From Candidatus Skiveiella danica (GTDB lineage: Bacteria; Pseudomonadota; Gammaproteobacteria; Burkholderiales; Burkholderiaceae_C): 64,000 nucleotides of DNA. The stretch covers positions 1 to 64,000 of the forward strand of contig JADKHE010000011.1 of assembly GCA_016721925.1 (NCBI GenBank), in the 5' to 3' direction. Shown piece by piece: positions 61,351-64,000 of this stretch. The translations under genes were made by a program, and so were the position numbers. The notes beneath the pieces are model-generated. The model did not search any database, was not told where the DNA came from, and worked only from the letters and a program-made list of their open reading frames with translations. Numbering within the stretch: the first letter of the stretch is position 1; every line of letters begins with the position of its first letter.

Positions 61351-63207
61351 CTACCAAGTGTCGACAAAACCGGCGGTCCGCTCCCTCACCCGACTCGACG
61401 CCAGTCCGCGCGCCAGCCAGACGCGCGTGTCGGCCGGGTCGATCACCGCGTCGATCTCCAGCGTGGCGGCCATGTTCAGGGCCGAGCCGTTGGCATACTG
61501 CTGCGCGACCAGTTTGTCGTACAGCGCCTGGCGCTGCGGGCCTTCCGGCACCGCTTCAAGCTCTTTGCGGTAGCCCAGCCGGACTGCGCCTTCGAGCCCC
61601 ATGGCACCGAACTCGCCGGTGGGCCAGGCGACGTTGAACACCGGCGCGTGAAAGCCGCCAGCGGTCATGCCCATGGCGCCCAGGCCGTAGCCCTTTCGCA
61701 GCACGATGCTGAAGTAGGGCACGCGCAGGCTGGCCGCGGTGACGAACAGGCGGCTCACATGGCGCACCTGGGCCTTCTCTTCAATGTCCGGGCCCACCAT
61801 GAAGCCCGGCGTGTCAACCAGACTGACCAGCGGCAGGCCGTGGGCGTTGCACAGTTGCATGAAGCGCGCCGCCTTGTCGGCCGCGTCGGCGTCGATGGCA
61901 CCGCCCAGGTGCAGCGGGTTGTTGGCCATCAGGCCGACCGGCCGCCCTTCGATGCGCGCCAGCGCGGTGTGGATGCCGATACCAAAGCCGGTGCGCAACT
62001 CCAGCAGGCTGCCAGCGTCCACGATGCCGGCCATGGCGGCGCGCGTGTCGTACACGCGCAAACGGTTCTCAGGCACCATGGTGCGCAAGGCCAGCGGATC
62101 GGGCGTGATCCAGTCGCGGGTGCGGCCCTGGAAGAACGACAGGTAATGCCGCGCGGCTGCCACCGCGCGCGCCTCGTCTTCGACCAGGATGTCGATCACG
62201 CCGTTGCGGTGCTGCACACTGCCGGGACCGATCTGCTCCGGCTTGAAGACCCCAAGGCCACCGCCTTCGACCATGGCCGGGCCGCCCATGCCAATGTTGC
62301 TGCTGCGCGTGGCGATGATCACATCGCTGCAGCCCAGCAGCGCCGCGTTGCCCGCGAAGCAACGGCCGCTGACGATGCCGATCACCGGCACCTGGCCCGA
62401 CAGGCGTGCGTAGCTGGCGAACGTGCTGACATGCAGGCCGGCCACGATGGGCATGTCGGTGTCGCCCGGTCGGCCGCCTCCGCCCTCGGCAAACAGCACC
62501 ACGGGCAGCTTCTGATCCAGCGCGATGCCCAGCATGCGGTCGGTCTTGGCGTGGTTGCGCATCCCCTGCGTGCCCGCCAGCACCGTGGCGTCGTAAGCCA
62601 TGACCACGGTGCGGCTGGCCTCGAGCCCGTGGATCAGGCTGTTGATGCTGCCGATCCCGGTCACCATGCCATCGGCCGGCGTGTTGCGCATCAGGTCGTC
62701 TTCGCTGCGGCGGCTGCGCTGGGCGGCCACGGCCAGCGCGCCGTATTCGATGAAACTGCCTTCATCACACAGGTCGGCGATGTTCTCCCGCGCCGTGCGC
62801 TGGCCCAACGCATGGCGTTTGGCGACCGCCTCGGGGCGGCTCGCATCGAACGTGAACGCATGGCGGTCAACGACCCGCTGCAGATCGGCGCGCAGGGTCG
62901 CAGCCGCCGCGTCGGATGGCCGATGCCCGGGAACATCTTCCCGACCAGAATTTTGGATCTTTTCGGCGCCATCCCAGCGTGAATCGGTCGTGACGCGCTC
63001 TGAAATCAGGAGTAATTCGCCTTCGTTCACGGTATCCCCCGCTGCGAAGAGAAGTTCGGTCACGCGGCCATCATCCGTGGCGCGCACCTCGTGCTCCATC
63101 TTCATGGCCTCCAGGATCACCAGCACGTCGCCTGCGCGCACGGTGTCTCCGGGCGCCACGAACCATTGAACAATCTGGGCCTGCAGGGGGGAGCGAAATT
63201 CGGTCAT
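61351..63207 (-). CDS. Fused biotin carrier (BCCP) - acyl-CoA carboxyltransferase
   Basis: 618 residues. Residues 1-70 form a biotinyl domain with VILEAMKMEHEVRATDDGRV (biotin Lys36). Residues about 105-618 form a carboxyltransferase of the propionyl/methylcrotonyl type (FIEYGALAVAAQRSRRSEDD, VLFAEGGGGRPGDTDMPIVA, GRCFAGNAALLGCSDVIIAT, MTAGGFHAPVFNVAWPTGEF). ATG 63207 begins MTEFRSPLQAQIVQWFV; longer extension is not supported. No biotin carboxylase is adjacent, so it needs a partner elsewhere. The linker (about residues 66-83) is encoded by interspersed repeat copy I. Confidence 0.92.
   Translation of the reverse strand: MTEFRSPLQAQIVQWFVAPGDTVRAGDVLVILEAMKMEHEVRATDDGRVTELLFAAGDTVNEGELLLISERVTTDSRWDGAEKIQNSGREDVPGHRPSDAAAATLRADLQRVVDRHAFTFDASRPEAVAKRHALGQRTARENIADLCDEGSFIEYGALAVAAQRSRRSEDDLMRNTPADGMVTGIGSINSLIHGLEASRTVVMAYDATVLAGTQGMRNHAKTDRMLGIALDQKLPVVLFAEGGGGRPGDTDMPIVAGLHVSTFASYARLSGQVPVIGIVSGRCFAGNAALLGCSDVIIATRSSNIGMGGPAMVEGGGLGVFKPEQIGPGSVQHRNGVIDILVEDEARAVAAARHYLSFFQGRTRDWITPDPLALRTMVPENRLRVYDTRAAMAGIVDAGSLLELRTGFGIGIHTALARIEGRPVGLMANNPLHLGGAIDADAADKAARFMQLCNAHGLPLVSLVDTPGFMVGPDIEEKAQVRHVSRLFVTAASLRVPYFSIVLRKGYGLGAMGMTAGGFHAPVFNVAWPTGEFGAMGLEGAVRLGYRKELEAVPEGPQRQALYDKLVAQQYANGSALNMAATLEIDAVIDPADTRVWLARGLASSRVRERTAGFVDTW
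62959..63013 (-). repeat. Interspersed repeat copy I (inside BCCP-carboxyltransferase gene)
   Basis: Minus-strand reading: ACTCCTGATTTCAGAGC, 8 nt ending in CG, ACCGATTCACGCTGGGA, then GCCGAAAAG. It encodes the inter-domain linker in frame with the gene. Confidence 0.78.
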
Positions 63208-63351
63208 GGGCGAGATTGTGGGCGCGCCCCCCACTCACACCGCGTCAAGCGGGAGACAGCCCCGATCGCGCAGGCGCCGGCACCCGCAGAGTGCCGTCCC
63301 AGCCTCAGCAGCCAAGGAGGCCCCTACGTTGCCACGTGCCATCCAGACGGC

Positions 63352-63834
63352 TCAGTTTCCGCCGATATGCATCTGGTACTTGGCCCCGTTGGAGAAGGTG
63401 CAAGTCCCCGCGCCCTGGTAGGGCGTGTTCATCTGGTATTCGCAGGACATGTACATCCCCTTCGGGCTGAATGCGCTGGCCACACCCCGCTTCTCATCAT
63501 TGGAGACGCGGGTGGCTTCGCCGTTGAGGACTTCACCCAGGTAATTGACCAGGAAGCGGCCCTTGCCGGTCATCATGTTGGTCACCGTTCCGGCGACGAT
63601 GCCGGTCTGGGTGGCGATCTCGTTGGCTGGGTACAGCCTCACGTTCAGCGTCGCGGGGGCCGGACCCGCCGCCCCTGTCGCCATCGGCGGCACGACGGTT
63701 CCGGCCGGTGGCAACGGATAGTGCTGGTATTGCACCGTCCCGTCAGAGGCCTGCATGGGCACCACATAGCAGCCGGACAAACTGAACGCGGCAGCCGCCG
63801 CAGCCAGTGCCAAGATTTTTCGATCAATTCGCAT
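63352..63834 (-). CDS. Uncharacterised lipoprotein
   Basis: 160 residues. Signal peptide with lipobox LSGC (MRIDRKILALAAAAAAFSLSGCYVV). A Pro/Gln linker is followed by a beta-rich domain (ATLNVRLYPANEIATQTGIV, GKGRFLVNYLGEVLNGEATR, CEYQMNTPYQGAGTCTFSNG) with two Cys that could pair. Family not recognised. A candidate FNR-like half-site lies 61 nt upstream of its start. Confidence 0.8.
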   Translation of the reverse strand: MRIDRKILALAAAAAAFSLSGCYVVPMQASDGTVQYQHYPLPPAGTVVPPMATGAAGPAPATLNVRLYPANEIATQTGIVAGTVTNMMTGKGRFLVNYLGEVLNGEATRVSNDEKRGVASAFSPKGMYMSCEYQMNTPYQGAGTCTFSNGAKYQMHIGGN

Positions 63835-63894
63835 GGCAATCTCCTGAAAAGTGGCCTTGCGAATATGACTCTATGCCGACTTCCTTCGGTCACC

Positions 63895-63908
63895 TTGATC
63901 TAGCGCAA
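63895..63908 (-). promoter_or_regulatory. Candidate FNR/ANR-like site
   Basis: TTGCG-CTAG-ATCAA on the minus strand, eight of ten FNR positions. It overlaps the end of the next partial gene and lies upstream of the lipoprotein gene. Confidence 0.3.
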
Positions 63909-64000
63909 CGCACCCCCTGGCGCATTCAGATCGACCTCGATACGGCGCGCACCTGATCGCGCAGCATCGTCGAGCGCGTCGACCAGCCGGTCCAGGGCAC
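63900..64000 (-). CDS. C-terminal end of an unidentified gene (partial)
   Basis: Minus-strand reading ends LDRLVDALDDAARSGARRIE then VDLNAPGGALR with TAG at 63900-63902. The GC-rich third positions and amphipathic text look coding, but only about 32 codons are present and the family cannot be named. Confidence 0.4.
   Translation of the reverse strand, partial: ALDRLVDALDDAARSGARRIEVDLNAPGGALR

Overview
This is 64 kb of GC-rich chromosome from a betaproteobacterium, most likely a member of the Comamonadaceae (Burkholderiales). The evidence is the protein families (DUF3567, PhaM, DUF2145, FIST, YqjD/E/K, OxyR next to RecG and UbiA), strongly GC-biased third codon positions, and a partial ribosomal-protein cluster (rplN to rplQ) whose S10 half is elsewhere.

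Layout. 1-3.4 kb: edge of a surface-glycan locus (truncated rfbF, a GT4 glycosyltransferase, a PglL/Wzy-like membrane protein). 3.5-8.5 kb: a cyclic-nucleotide-domain protein, a LemA/TPM/TPM operon, an NTF2-fold protein, a YheT-type hydrolase and a small conserved protein. 8.6-10.9 kb: a membrane cytochrome c5, the yqjDEK stress operon, tRNA-Arg(CCG) and initiator tRNA-fMet. 10.95-19.8 kb: the spc-alpha ribosomal operon on the minus strand (rplN, rplX, rplE, rpsN, rpsH, rplF, rplR, rpsE, rpmD, rplO, secY, rpmJ, rpsM, rpsK, rpsD, rpoA, rplQ). It has a textbook sigma-70 promoter, stem-loops in the alpha-operon gaps, and apparently reads on into tRNA-fMet. 20-29 kb: glpK-glpD, proC, ubiA, a DyP peroxidase, oxyR, recG. 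29-40 kb: an RTX-type metalloprotease, queA-tgt, several membrane or unknown proteins, an LplT-PlsC fusion, an XRE regulator and a TsdA-like dihaem cytochrome. 40-46 kb: FIST and PhaM genes, a Crp-like regulator, and a copper-delivery cluster (DUF2946, Sco1, PCuAC, DUF2946). 46-64 kb: mostly single metabolic genes (GST, enoyl-CoA hydratase, FAH, PurU, GlcD, aminotransferase, a BCCP-carboxyltransferase fusion) with their regulators.

Two window-wide patterns stand out. First, nine copies of a short (about 55-60 bp) interspersed repeat with rigid internal spacing lie outside the ribosomal operon. Five overlap coding sequence: two supply start codons, one encodes the linker in the biotin-carrier/carboxyltransferase fusion, one lies in a UbiA helix and one in a ChaN-like lipoprotein. 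Second, four otherwise intact conserved genes (glpD, recG, a DUF1993 gene, a class V aminotransferase) each carry a single-base frameshift, which suggests sequence error at least as strongly as gene decay.

All calls come from reading the sequence; no database search was run.
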